A stretch of 64,000 nt of DNA from Saprospiraceae bacterium (GTDB taxonomy: Bacteria > Bacteroidota > Bacteroidia > Chitinophagales > Saprospiraceae), in NCBI GenBank assembly GCA_029251525.1, contig JAQXDE010000035.1, forward strand, positions 372,001-436,000, in the 5' to 3' direction. Within the stretch, counting starts at the first letter, position 1; each line of letters starts with the position of its first letter. This document shows, piece by piece, positions 54,687 to 63,441 of the stretch. The notes beneath the pieces are model-generated. The model did no database searches, was not told the origin of the DNA, and saw nothing but the letters and a program-made list of their open reading frames with translations. The position numbers and the translations under genes were made by a program.

Positions 54687-55802
54687 TTATTTCAAAAATT
54701 CTTTAACATCATGTAATTTTAAATTGAAAGCCTCTGCCACACCTTTATAAACAACTTTTCCATTAATTACATTCAGTCCTAATCTTAAACTGGTATTATC
54801 ATTGCAAGCGGCTTTCCAACCTTTTTCCGCTAATTGAATTGCATAAGGGAGCGTTGCATTCGTCAATGCGACTGTTGAAGTATAAGGAACAGCTCCTGGC
54901 ATGTTGGCTACTGAATAATGTAAAACATCATCAATTATAAATGTAGGTTTTTCATGTGTAGTTGGCTTTGTAGTTTCCATACATCCACCTTGATCGACAG
55001 CAACATCAACTAAAACAGTTCCAGGTCGCATTAATTTTAGCATGTCTCTCGTTATTAAGTTAGGAGCTTTAGCTCCTGGAATTAATACTGCTCCAACGAT
55101 CAAATCATGTGACTGGATCAATTCTCGAATATTATATTCATTAGAGTACATAGTATCTACATTGGCAGGCATTACATCATTTAGATAACGTAACCTCGTT
55201 AGATTAATATCTAAAATTGTAACAGCAGCTCCTAATCCTGCCGCCATTTTTGCAGCTTGGGTTCCAACGATTCCACCTCCGATGATTAGAACTTTCCCTG
55301 GAGGGACACCAGGGACACCACCTAACAATACACCTCTTCCTCCTGCAGGCTTCTCTAAAAATTTTGCTCCTTCTTGAATAGCCATTCTACCTGCTACTTC
55401 TGACATTGGAATTAGTAGAGGTAATGATCGATCAGTTAATTCTACCGTCTCGTAAGCCAAGCAAATTGCCTTACTTTTAATCATAGCAGTTGTTAACGGT
55501 TTATGCGATGCAAAATGAAAATAAGTGAATACTAATTGATTTTCTTTAATCAATTTATATTCAGACTTAATTGGTTCTTTGACCTTCATGATCATTTCGG
55601 CAGCTGCATAGGTTGTTTCAATGGTTTTTTTTATTTTCGCACCTGCATTTTTGTAATCCTGATCTGAAAATCCACTTCCCAAACCTGCTGTTGATTGGAC
55701 ATAAACGGTGTGACCCCGTTTAGTCAATTCAAGTACCCCTGCAGGTGTGAGCGCAACTCTGTTTTCGTTGTTTTTAATTTCCTTTGGTACTCCAATAATC
55801 AT
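54687..55802 (-). CDS. ald: Alanine dehydrogenase
   Basis: 371 residues from the ATG at 55802 (MIIGVPKEIKNNENRVALTP), the canonical start of the family; an in-frame extension to 55877 adds an unrelated AT-rich tail and is rejected. Conserved features: MIMKVKEP (substrate lysine), YFHFAS (catalytic histidine), the NAD-binding motif GGGIVGTQAAKMAAGLGA, and VAVDQGGCMETTKPT. It interconverts L-alanine and pyruvate plus ammonium with NAD. It adjoins a dicarboxylate/amino-acid symporter gene, consistent with amino-acid catabolism. Confidence 0.93.
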   Translation of the reverse strand: MIIGVPKEIKNNENRVALTPAGVLELTKRGHTVYVQSTAGLGSGFSDQDYKNAGAKIKKTIETTYAAAEMIMKVKEPIKSEYKLIKENQLVFTYFHFASHKPLTTAMIKSKAICLAYETVELTDRSLPLLIPMSEVAGRMAIQEGAKFLEKPAGGRGVLLGGVPGVPPGKVLIIGGGIVGTQAAKMAAGLGAAVTILDINLTRLRYLNDVMPANVDTMYSNEYNIRELIQSHDLIVGAVLIPGAKAPNLITRDMLKLMRPGTVLVDVAVDQGGCMETTKPTTHEKPTFIIDDVLHYSVANMPGAVPYTSTVALTNATLPYAIQLAEKGWKAACNDNTSLRLGLNVINGKVVYKGVAEAFNLKLHDVKEFLK

Positions 55803-56326
55803 GATTATTTGTATTTTATTTTGGTTAAGAAACTTGGTTTGAAATGGTTTTGATTCTAGCGTATAAAAATCGAGCAAATATAGTAGAAATGAAGGAATGG
55901 AAAAATAAAAAAAGGGAAAAGTTTAAGAACTTAATGGTGTTTTAATAGAGAAATATTTAAGAGAATAAATTGGTGGAGTTATTTAATGAGCGTCTTAGAG
56001 GTAGGCAAACATTTTCATCGGCTGAATTTCATTTTTGAAAAAAAATAGCCCGTAAAAAATTACGGACTGAAACGAATCTTACAATTCTTTAACCAAAACT
56101 TACACATTATAAAAAAAACTCAATATTTATGCCAAAAGCAACCTTTTTATCCATGCAACACATTAATATTTTAATTAATATATGTTCTATTAATAGAACC
56201 GAAGAAAAAATACTTTATTAATATTATTACAGCTATTTTTGCGTACTTTTTACACCGAGGAAAAATTGTTTAACTATGCTAAAGTTTTAAAGGATACCAT
56301 AGTTTTGCAAATTAAAATAAAATAAA
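55803..56326. other. Divergent promoter region
   Basis: About 520 bases between divergent ald and the pseudouridine synthase gene. It holds a short inverted repeat ccgtaa-aaaa-ttacgg at 56050-56065 and a TAGTTTTG (-7-like, TAnnTTTG) at 56300-56307, 20 bases before the plus-strand ATG. No gene seen. Confidence 0.5.
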
Positions 56327-57040
56327 ATGGCATTAGATATTACAGGGTTACAAGTTATATATGAGGATAATCATTTGATTGCAGTCAATAAACCTGCTCG
56401 GATGTTGGTGCATGGAGATTCCTCGGGTGATACTCCATTAGTGGATTATGTTAAGCAATATATAAAAATGAGATATGGAAAACCAGGTGATGTTTTCCTT
56501 GGGGTGGTTCATCGATTAGATCGACCGGTAAGTGGGACAATTGTTTTTGCTAGAACTTCCAAAGCATTATCTAGAATGCCTAAATTATTTGCTAATAGAG
56601 AAATAAAAAAAACATATTGGGCTATTTCCAAAAAACGACCTCAACCCCTTGAAGGGCATTTGAAGCATTATTTAATTAAAGATAATGCAAAAAACATGGC
56701 GAAGGCTTTGGACAAACCAAGCCGAAGAAATCCTGATGCAAAATTAGCTGAATTAGATTACAAAATGATAGGAGAGGTTAGTGGTAATCATTTGATTGAG
56801 GTAAATCCACTAACGGGAAGACCTCATCAGATTCGAGTTCAATTAGCAAGTATGGGATGTATAATTGTTGGAGATGTAAAATATGGTTTTCCGAGAATGC
56901 AATGGAAAGGAAATATAAATTTACATAGCCGAGGGTTGGAGTTTATTCATCCGGTAAAAAAAGAACTAGTAAAAATTGTAGCTGATCCGCCAAAGAATGA
57001 TCAGATTTGGAGGATGTTTAATGAAGGTGGATTCTGGTAA
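56327..57040 (+). CDS. RluA-family pseudouridine synthase
   Basis: 237 residues. The catalytic Asp lies in HRLDRPVSGTIVFARTSKA, preceded by LIAVNKPARMLVHGD. The C-terminal motif ETNPLTGRPHQIRVQL-like region appears as VNPLTGRPHQIRVQLASMG. There is no N-terminal S4 domain, so it belongs to the short RluA/TruC-like branch rather than RluC/RluD. It converts specific uridines in rRNA or tRNA to pseudouridine; the target position is not determinable here. It converges with the WG-repeat gene. Confidence 0.9.
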   Translation: MALDITGLQVIYEDNHLIAVNKPARMLVHGDSSGDTPLVDYVKQYIKMRYGKPGDVFLGVVHRLDRPVSGTIVFARTSKALSRMPKLFANREIKKTYWAISKKRPQPLEGHLKHYLIKDNAKNMAKALDKPSRRNPDAKLAELDYKMIGEVSGNHLIEVNPLTGRPHQIRVQLASMGCIIVGDVKYGFPRMQWKGNINLHSRGLEFIHPVKKELVKIVADPPKNDQIWRMFNEGGFW

Positions 57041-57107
57041 AATGAATAGGTGATATAAATTATGAAAAATCAAATAATTTTTTGTAAAATTTTTATTCTT
57101 TTCTTTT

Positions 57108-60100
57108 TTAATCTTGTAGCTGCCATAGCCATACCGCATTATTTGCAAAATATCCGATTTTACTTCCTTGCTCTACTCTAAAGATGTTTTGTCGTTGTTC
57201 CAACTCTATGAAATCATAAATTGATTCCAAAATCATATTTCCATCTTCATCGTACAATCCAAAAAGTTCGGTGGCAATGGCAGAAAACATATTTTTTTGA
57301 AGCGGAAATATTTTTTGAAACTTATAAGGAATGATTTGATAACCACGTTGAGTTAGTGTGCCCCATTTTTGATTAGCAAGTTGTGATAGTCCAATATTAT
57401 TTTGAAAAGGTTCAACATTATTAAACCTCTTTCGATTAAAAAGGTGTTTCCCTTGAGAATTTGTATAATAGCAATAGGTACTTTGAACGTTTCCATTATT
57501 ATCTCTAATAAATCTTCTAAGGCCATATTTGTTTTCTGCAAAATGGAGTACCATTCCATTATTTTTCAATTCAATATGTTGTCCATTTTTATCAATCACT
57601 AAATTTGCACTTTTTTCTGAACGACGAAGAGTTACGATTGCTTTTCCATTTTTAAAAGGTTCTGCCTTTGAAAATTTTCCTTTAAAGGCAATTTTATTTT
57701 CCATATTGATATATTGCCACATAAAGGAAAAACCATGTTGAACAGCAACTAAACCCTCTGATAATTCACCAACTGCTCGATATCGTGGAGGAATTACTTC
57801 ATTACCGAGTGAGTCTACAAAACCAATTCCTTTCGAGGTTACTATTTTGGCATAACCTTTATTGAATGGAAAAATTTTTTTATAGATGCATGGAGTTAAT
57901 ATCTGACCCTCTCGATTGATTAATCCATAATCTCCCATAAAATTTACTCGTGCCTGTGCAATTCCATTTTCTTCAAAAGGGAAAACTAAGTCGTATTTTT
58001 TAGCAGGCATTATAAAGTTTCCATTCACATCAATCAGCCCTGTTTTTCTATTTTTTACTACCCGAGCTCTACCTTGCTGAAAATCAAAAGCTTTAGTGAA
58101 AACAGAATTGATCATTGATTTTCCAGTCTTATCCATGAATCCGTAATAAAATTTATTGTTTCTTTTGATTTTATACCAACAAAGACCTGCTGAAAAATTT
58201 CCAATGGACAAATATTCTGTCTCTCTTAGGTCCAATATTATTTCTAAAGTTGAATCAATAAAATACCAACCCATCTTATCTTGTACAGCTGCCCAACCTT
58301 CACTAAAAGAATTAATAACATTATATTCACAGGGTAAAACTTCTTCCCCATTCTCATTAACTAAGCCCCATTTTCCATTTTTATTAACGGCACAAAACCC
58401 TTCAGAAAATTCTTTGAATTTATCATAGCCCCAATCCACAACAGAGTTACCAAGTGAGTTGTAAAATACTGGTCGTTTATTTTTTACGCCTACCTTCATA
58501 TAATTATCTTCCCATTGGATACTTCGATATTTAAAATCTAAAACAGGTCTATTATATTGATCTATAGCTCCCCAATATTCTTTATTTTCACAAATTGCAG
58601 TTTTGTTTTCAAAGTCTCTGACATATTCATAAGTAGGTGGAATGATTACATTTCCAATAGTATCAATAAATCCCCAAGTTCCACCAACTATAAATAAGTC
58701 ACTCGTTGGTAATGTATTGAAACGATTGAACCTTATTTGATAGTTATATTGAAAGGTGGTAGTTGTGTTAATTTTATTGCCTTTTTCTTTTCCATTTTTT
58801 ATTTTTCTAACAACTCCCCCTAAACAAATTCTAGCTTTGCCTTCATAAAAATCTCCTATGTAATTAAAGGTTCTTTTGTTTTGGTAAATTTTTCCCTTTT
58901 TGTCAATGAGCGTAAATTTTCCGTCTTTATCCAAAACCCTAGCCAGAGGCAGGTCATAATAAAAATCCTCTATTTGTATACCAAGAAATTCAAAGTCAGT
59001 AACAAATTTTTCTTGTTGATGACTATAAAATGCAATTCCAAAAGATCCTGTTTTAGGCCGAATGGATAACATATTTAGAATTTCATTTTCCTCTATTTTT
59101 TTATCATAATTATAGACAATTGTTAAATCCGTAAAAGGTAATTTTTTGATGAATTCATATTGGGGTTTAATTAAAATTTCATTGGTGCTTTTCCTTTTTA
59201 ACCCCCAAAGCCCCCAGTCAAAATACCATAACACATCACTATCATTTATTAAACTGTAATTTGGCTTTTTCTTTTTACCTCTGCCATTATTTACTCTTCT
59301 TCTTCGATTTCCTCGTTGGTTAAAGTTGGTAATATTGGGTAGTATATCTACTGTATCATCATAACCAATTCGGAGAGTGTAAACTTCTGGATAAATTTCC
59401 AATAGCTTTAGTTGATCCAAAGAGTCGACTTGGAAGTAGTGCATTTTGGTACCCAGAAATGCTTTGACAAATTTATCTTGGAATTGGAAATACTCAAATT
59501 TGGTTTTTGCAATTTCTTCACCTTTTCGATTAATTAAACCTGATTTTCCTTTAACACTAACTTCAGCAAATTGATTTTGAAATGAGTTAATTACGTCATA
59601 AATAATAGAAGCCACTAATCCTTGATTTAAGTTATAAACTCCCCACTGAAATTTTTGCACTTTAAATAAAGTATCTCCTTCTAAATGTAATATTTGTTTA
59701 TATCGTGGAGGAATAACTATTTTTCCTAGAGTATCGATTAGGCCATATTTGCCATCCTTTTTTCCTAAAAGAAAATTACTTCGAAATTTAGTGTATTCAT
59801 CAAATTCAGTTTTGACCGAAATAAATTTTTTACTTTTTAATGAGTAAATTTTTGTTCTATTTTTAATATTACTAGAAAAGGAGAGGAATGAGGAAGATAA
59901 TATGTTGACTTCGGACCATTTATCTTTTTCAGATATGTAAATATTGTTTTTATTGTCTCGTAGCTCGAAAAACTCTTTTTTGGTCAGATAGAGATTTTCA
60001 TTTATCATTTTGATAGAATCAAACTCGGCAGGTAAAACAATATTGTTTTCAAAATCTATAATCCCGTATTTTTCTTTTTTAGCAGAAGTCTCTGTTTTGA

Positions 60101-60638
60101 ATTCTAGAAAAGGTTTTCGATTTTTATGAATTTTAAGTAGAAGATATTCAGGTTGGATAATATACCCTTCGCCTTTTTTTAGTAAGCCATATTTCCCATT
60201 CTCTCTAATAATATAAAAATTCCTAATAGCGGAAATAGGAATAACTTCTTCATATTTTCCATCAAATAAAGTTTCTCCTTTTTCATTAACAACTAATAGT
60301 TTCCCATCATTCTTTACTGTAAAAACAGAGTCAGGGAAAACATCAATTACTTCGTCGAAAAGTGGTGCTAAAATTTCTTCTCCTTGAAAAGTAATTAGTC
60401 CAATTTTATTATCTGATTGCACAGTTATATAATTGGAGGTAAATCTAGAAACTGTAGTTCTTTGCATGCCAAATTTATTCCCAATTAGATCATATTTTGG
60501 CTCCATAACTATATTTCCATTTTCATCAATCAATCCCCATTTTTGCTTTATCTTTATTGGCAATAAGTTACTTGCTTCAAATTGTGCAGAAGTTAAAAGA
60601 TATAAGATGGAAAAAAGAAAGGTGAGACGGTACCGCAT
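57108..60638 (-). CDS. Giant WG-repeat protein
   Basis: 1176 residues. After a signal peptide (LTFLFSILYLLTSAQ) the protein consists mostly of WG (KWG) repeats of about 25-50 residues. Examples are KWGLIDENGNIVMEPKYDLI, KYGLIDTLGKIVIPPRYKQI, GKWGLVNENGEEVLPCEYN, RKTGLIDVNGNFIMPAKKYD and KGIGFVDSLGNEVIPPRYRA. I count more than a dozen clear copies. A basic insertion (RGNRRRRVNNGRGKKKKPN) lies mid-protein at about residues 440-460. No T9SS tail or lipobox is seen, so the location is probably periplasmic. WG-repeat proteins have no firm biochemical role. The gene follows a probable lipoprotein gene by 131 bases, with a stable hairpin just ahead of its start. Confidence 0.85.
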   Translation of the reverse strand: MRYRLTFLFSILYLLTSAQFEASNLLPIKIKQKWGLIDENGNIVMEPKYDLIGNKFGMQRTTVSRFTSNYITVQSDNKIGLITFQGEEILAPLFDEVIDVFPDSVFTVKNDGKLLVVNEKGETLFDGKYEEVIPISAIRNFYIIRENGKYGLLKKGEGYIIQPEYLLLKIHKNRKPFLEFKTETSAKKEKYGIIDFENNIVLPAEFDSIKMINENLYLTKKEFFELRDNKNNIYISEKDKWSEVNILSSSFLSFSSNIKNRTKIYSLKSKKFISVKTEFDEYTKFRSNFLLGKKDGKYGLIDTLGKIVIPPRYKQILHLEGDTLFKVQKFQWGVYNLNQGLVASIIYDVINSFQNQFAEVSVKGKSGLINRKGEEIAKTKFEYFQFQDKFVKAFLGTKMHYFQVDSLDQLKLLEIYPEVYTLRIGYDDTVDILPNITNFNQRGNRRRRVNNGRGKKKKPNYSLINDSDVLWYFDWGLWGLKRKSTNEILIKPQYEFIKKLPFTDLTIVYNYDKKIEENEILNMLSIRPKTGSFGIAFYSHQQEKFVTDFEFLGIQIEDFYYDLPLARVLDKDGKFTLIDKKGKIYQNKRTFNYIGDFYEGKARICLGGVVRKIKNGKEKGNKINTTTTFQYNYQIRFNRFNTLPTSDLFIVGGTWGFIDTIGNVIIPPTYEYVRDFENKTAICENKEYWGAIDQYNRPVLDFKYRSIQWEDNYMKVGVKNKRPVFYNSLGNSVVDWGYDKFKEFSEGFCAVNKNGKWGLVNENGEEVLPCEYNVINSFSEGWAAVQDKMGWYFIDSTLEIILDLRETEYLSIGNFSAGLCWYKIKRNNKFYYGFMDKTGKSMINSVFTKAFDFQQGRARVVKNRKTGLIDVNGNFIMPAKKYDLVFPFEENGIAQARVNFMGDYGLINREGQILTPCIYKKIFPFNKGYAKIVTSKGIGFVDSLGNEVIPPRYRAVGELSEGLVAVQHGFSFMWQYINMENKIAFKGKFSKAEPFKNGKAIVTLRRSEKSANLVIDKNGQHIELKNNGMVLHFAENKYGLRRFIRDNNGNVQSTYCYYTNSQGKHLFNRKRFNNVEPFQNNIGLSQLANQKWGTLTQRGYQIIPYKFQKIFPLQKNMFSAIATELFGLYDEDGNMILESIYDFIELEQRQNIFRVEQGSKIGYFANNAVWLWQLQD

Positions 60639-60657
60639 TAATTAGCTTTATTTTTTT

Positions 60658-60684
60658 CAGAGACTGGCTATAAGCCAGTCTCTG
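60658..60684 (-). promoter_or_regulatory. Perfect hairpin in the leader of the WG-repeat gene
   Basis: A 12-bp perfect stem (cagagactggct / agccagtctctg) with a 3-base loop, 19 bases upstream of the ATG at 60638. On the minus strand it is followed by A residues rather than T, so it does not look like an intrinsic terminator for the upstream gene. It may affect translation or mRNA stability. Confidence 0.55.
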
Positions 60685-60769
60685 GTCATTATTTCGCGAA
60701 GAAAGTCAATAAATGATAATATTTAGAATAAATAATAATTATTGGTTACTTAATAATGTTTTATTCAAA

Positions 60770-62185
60770 TTATAAAGCAGCCATTGCCACTGTCAGATCC
60801 TCTACGTTCTCGATTGTTTCAGTTTCTACATTCATTTTAAAAGTGAATACTTTTCCATTCGAATTTTTAATTTCTTCAAAATTTGCATCAAAGTCATCTT
60901 GGGAGAAAGTTGCATATTTATTATTTGGTAAAATTGCTATTAACTGATTATCCATATTTGGATCTAAGATGAATTGACTTCTTTTAGAATAAGGGTAAGC
61001 AATTACTGAACGAGCATCATTTGTTATCAAGTATACATTTACTTTATTATGTGCAATAGGGATGTCTGATCCAAAATCAAATTTTGCTTGAAAAGCTAAT
61101 GCTTCAGGGTTTCCTATTAAAGCATCACAATTATATATTCCCATATTTTGAATTTGAAAACTTCGAACGAATTTAGATTGTCGTTCCATGAAGTTTATTC
61201 GTTCCTCTTTTGTCGTTTTATTTGATTTATAGTCTTTCAATGCATTTTCATAATTAGATAATGCCTCATCAAATTCTTTTCCTTTTTGGCTAGGGCAAAC
61301 TGTTGTAGAAAAGTTTTTATTTTCGTTTTTTAAATACATAATGTATTCATTTCCCCTAGATCCTTTTTTAATATCACCCGAGGTCCATTTTTCTTCAAAA
61401 ATCCAAGGATTATTTTTCGGGTTTTTACCTTTTCCTGTGAATTGCCAAAAAACATTTTTCATAGATTTTAATTCAGGGTAATCCTCTAAATTCAAATCAA
61501 AATTTAAAACAGCTTTTGTTTTGTCAAATTTGGCAGGTGGCGTAGGAATTTTTATTTTTGAAAGAGTTGCAATTTCTTTTTGAGCTTTTTGTTTTTCTAA
61601 GTTTTCTTGAGCAGCAGAGTTACCTAGGTTTGCCCATGCTCCTGTTTTTAGGTTTAATTCCCAAAAATCGTAATTGTCTCCATCAACATTCGTAGCCATA
61701 TTTACACCTACACTTTTTCCTTCTGCTACAAAAACTTCAAGATTGTTACTATATGCCTTAATTTCAAACATGCCAGCAGTTTGCATATCTCCATTAATCC
61801 CGTTGTGAGAAGCTTTCATTGGGATACCACTTATCAATAAATCGGCTGCTGTATGAAACTCTCGATAACTAATAATTACCTCAGATTTGATAATGTCGCC
61901 TTTAGCATCAACAAATGTGTTGGAAGGTATTTCTATGGTTGTTCCATTGTTTAAGTTTAAAGTATTATCAGAGGAATTTGTAACAATGAAGTCTTGAAAA
62001 GGAATATTAACAGAATTTAATGGTGGGGTAATTTTTTGCCCTTCAAAATTTAAAGAAATTTCGTCAATGGAGGTCTCAGAATTTATTTCTGAACTTTTTG
62101 GATTAGTTGTTCCGGATGTACAATTCTGAAAGGCCAAAGAAAAAGTAATTAAGAGGAAAAAGCAAAACAGAAGAAAAGTTTTCAT
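60770..62185 (-). CDS. Probable lipoprotein of unknown function
   Basis: 471 residues. The N-terminal hydrophobic stretch FLLFCFFLLITFSLAFQNC ends at a cysteine (about residue 22), so it may be a lipoprotein, although FQNC is not an ideal lipobox. Residues about 60-180 contain a ZU5-like pattern (NNGTTIEIPSNTFVDAKGD, VIISYREFHTAADLLISGIP, AGMFEIKAYSN) seen in Bacteroidota surface proteins. The rest has helical segments (FDEALSNYENALKDYKSNK) and a C-terminal beta domain. I do not recognise the full family. It lies upstream of, and co-oriented with, the WG-repeat gene, and may form a unit with it. Confidence 0.65.
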   Translation of the reverse strand: MKTFLLFCFFLLITFSLAFQNCTSGTTNPKSSEINSETSIDEISLNFEGQKITPPLNSVNIPFQDFIVTNSSDNTLNLNNGTTIEIPSNTFVDAKGDIIKSEVIISYREFHTAADLLISGIPMKASHNGINGDMQTAGMFEIKAYSNNLEVFVAEGKSVGVNMATNVDGDNYDFWELNLKTGAWANLGNSAAQENLEKQKAQKEIATLSKIKIPTPPAKFDKTKAVLNFDLNLEDYPELKSMKNVFWQFTGKGKNPKNNPWIFEEKWTSGDIKKGSRGNEYIMYLKNENKNFSTTVCPSQKGKEFDEALSNYENALKDYKSNKTTKEERINFMERQSKFVRSFQIQNMGIYNCDALIGNPEALAFQAKFDFGSDIPIAHNKVNVYLITNDARSVIAYPYSKRSQFILDPNMDNQLIAILPNNKYATFSQDDFDANFEEIKNSNGKVFTFKMNVETETIENVEDLTVAMAAL

Positions 62186-62726
62186 AATTGGTATTTTATT
62201 TTAAATGAAAAAATATAAAAAGTAATATTTCAAAATTAAATATGACTAATATTTCTTAGCGCACTAATTTCAGCATGGTTCTGGCAATTTAATAACAAAT
62301 TCCTAATGATGAAAAATAAAAAAGTAACATTTTTTGATTAAGAGGGGAGATGAACAAGTGGAGAATTTTCAAAAAAAAGAGGGTAACAACTAAAAGTTGC
62401 TACCTCTCTCATACAGAAAACTTATTATATAAAACAACACCCTTTTCTTTACCAATAAAGGATTATTGATATAATTTCTTTTAATATGGGTTCTTGGAAA
62501 ACAATTGATTTGGCGACAATTCTAATAACTGTAGATAAAATTCCTTTGCAATGTAAACATAACTCAAAAAAAAACTAACTCAAAAAAAAAATAAAACTTT
62601 TTTTAAAATAAATGATCTTTATTCCTGCATTTTGTAAAATATATAGGAGGTGAAACTCAAGATTATCCTTTTATTACTATTTACATCTTTGGTTTCGTAA
62701 CAAAGCAAGGTTAGTTCAAAAAATTA
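62186..62726. other. Intergenic region with terminator and possible leader remnant
   Basis: About 540 bases. It contains the terminator at 62371-62410. On the plus strand it also has AGGAGG followed by a short frame 62650-62700 (VKLKIILLLLFTSLVS then stop) that looks like a severed signal peptide. No full gene seen. Confidence 0.45.
62371..62410 (-). terminator. Rho-independent terminator of the two-component operon
   Basis: Hairpin gagggtaacaact / agttgctacctctc with a run of eight A on the plus strand (62371-62378), which gives a U-tract in the minus-strand transcript. It lies about 315 bases downstream of the response-regulator stop. Confidence 0.7.
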
Positions 62727-63413
62727 TTATTGTAATGCATTAAACTTATAACCAACACCTCGTATTGATAAAAAGTGCTTGGGTTCTCGTGGATTTTTTT
62801 CAAAATATTTTCTAAACGAGAGGATAAAATTATCAATTGTTCTAGTCGAAGGATAGACATCATATCCCCAAACTGATTGAAGAATTTGTTGCCTTGATAC
62901 TACTTCATCTTTTCTATCGATTAGTAATTTTAGTAACTTAACCTCCTTTTTGGTTAGGTTAAAACTTCCATTGATAGTTTCTGCTACAAAAGTGGTGAAA
63001 TTGATTTTATTGTTGCCAAAGGTGTAAATTTTTAAAACATTTTCGGATGACTTACTGCTTCGTTTTATCAAATTATTGACCCTTAATAGCAACTCTTCCA
63101 AGTGAAAAGGTTTCGTTAAATAATCGTCGGCTCCCTTTTTGAGTCCATTAATCCTGTCTAGCGAAGTGTCTTTGGCTGTTAAAAATATAATGGGTACTTC
63201 CATATTTGATAGACGGACTTGCTCGCATATTTGGTAACCATCGACATCAGGAAGCATTACATCCAAAATCAATAAATCAAAATGTTGTTCTTCAATTTTT
63301 TTTAATGCGTCTTTTCCATTTCCGGAGGTAATAACCTCATAATCTTCTAATTCCAAATTTAGTTTGACGACATCTCTAATATTTTCTTCATCTTCAACAA
63401 GTAAGATTCTCAT
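62727..63413 (-). CDS. OmpR-family response regulator
   Basis: 228 residues. The receiver domain (1-120) has the acidic pocket VEDEE, the phospho-acceptor Asp51 in LILDVMLPD, Thr79 in FLTAKD and Lys101 in YLTKPF. A winged-helix trans_reg_C domain (about 130-228) contains FNLTKKEVKLLKLLIDRKDE and VVSRQQILQSVWGYDVYPST. The sensor kinase gene lies immediately upstream (28 bases) on the same strand, so they form a two-component pair. This RR/HK type is common in Bacteroidota; the signal is unknown. Confidence 0.93.
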   Translation of the reverse strand: MRILLVEDEENIRDVVKLNLELEDYEVITSGNGKDALKKIEEQHFDLLILDVMLPDVDGYQICEQVRLSNMEVPIIFLTAKDTSLDRINGLKKGADDYLTKPFHLEELLLRVNNLIKRSSKSSENVLKIYTFGNNKINFTTFVAETINGSFNLTKKEVKLLKLLIDRKDEVVSRQQILQSVWGYDVYPSTRTIDNFILSFRKYFEKNPREPKHFLSIRGVGYKFNALQ

Positions 63414-63441
63414 TCTTTGACATTTTAAATTATGATAAAAA

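Noticed and set aside
55803-55877. Longer N terminus for alanine dehydrogenase
   Set aside because: The canonical MIIGVPKE start is at 55802, and the extension is AT-rich with no homology to the family.
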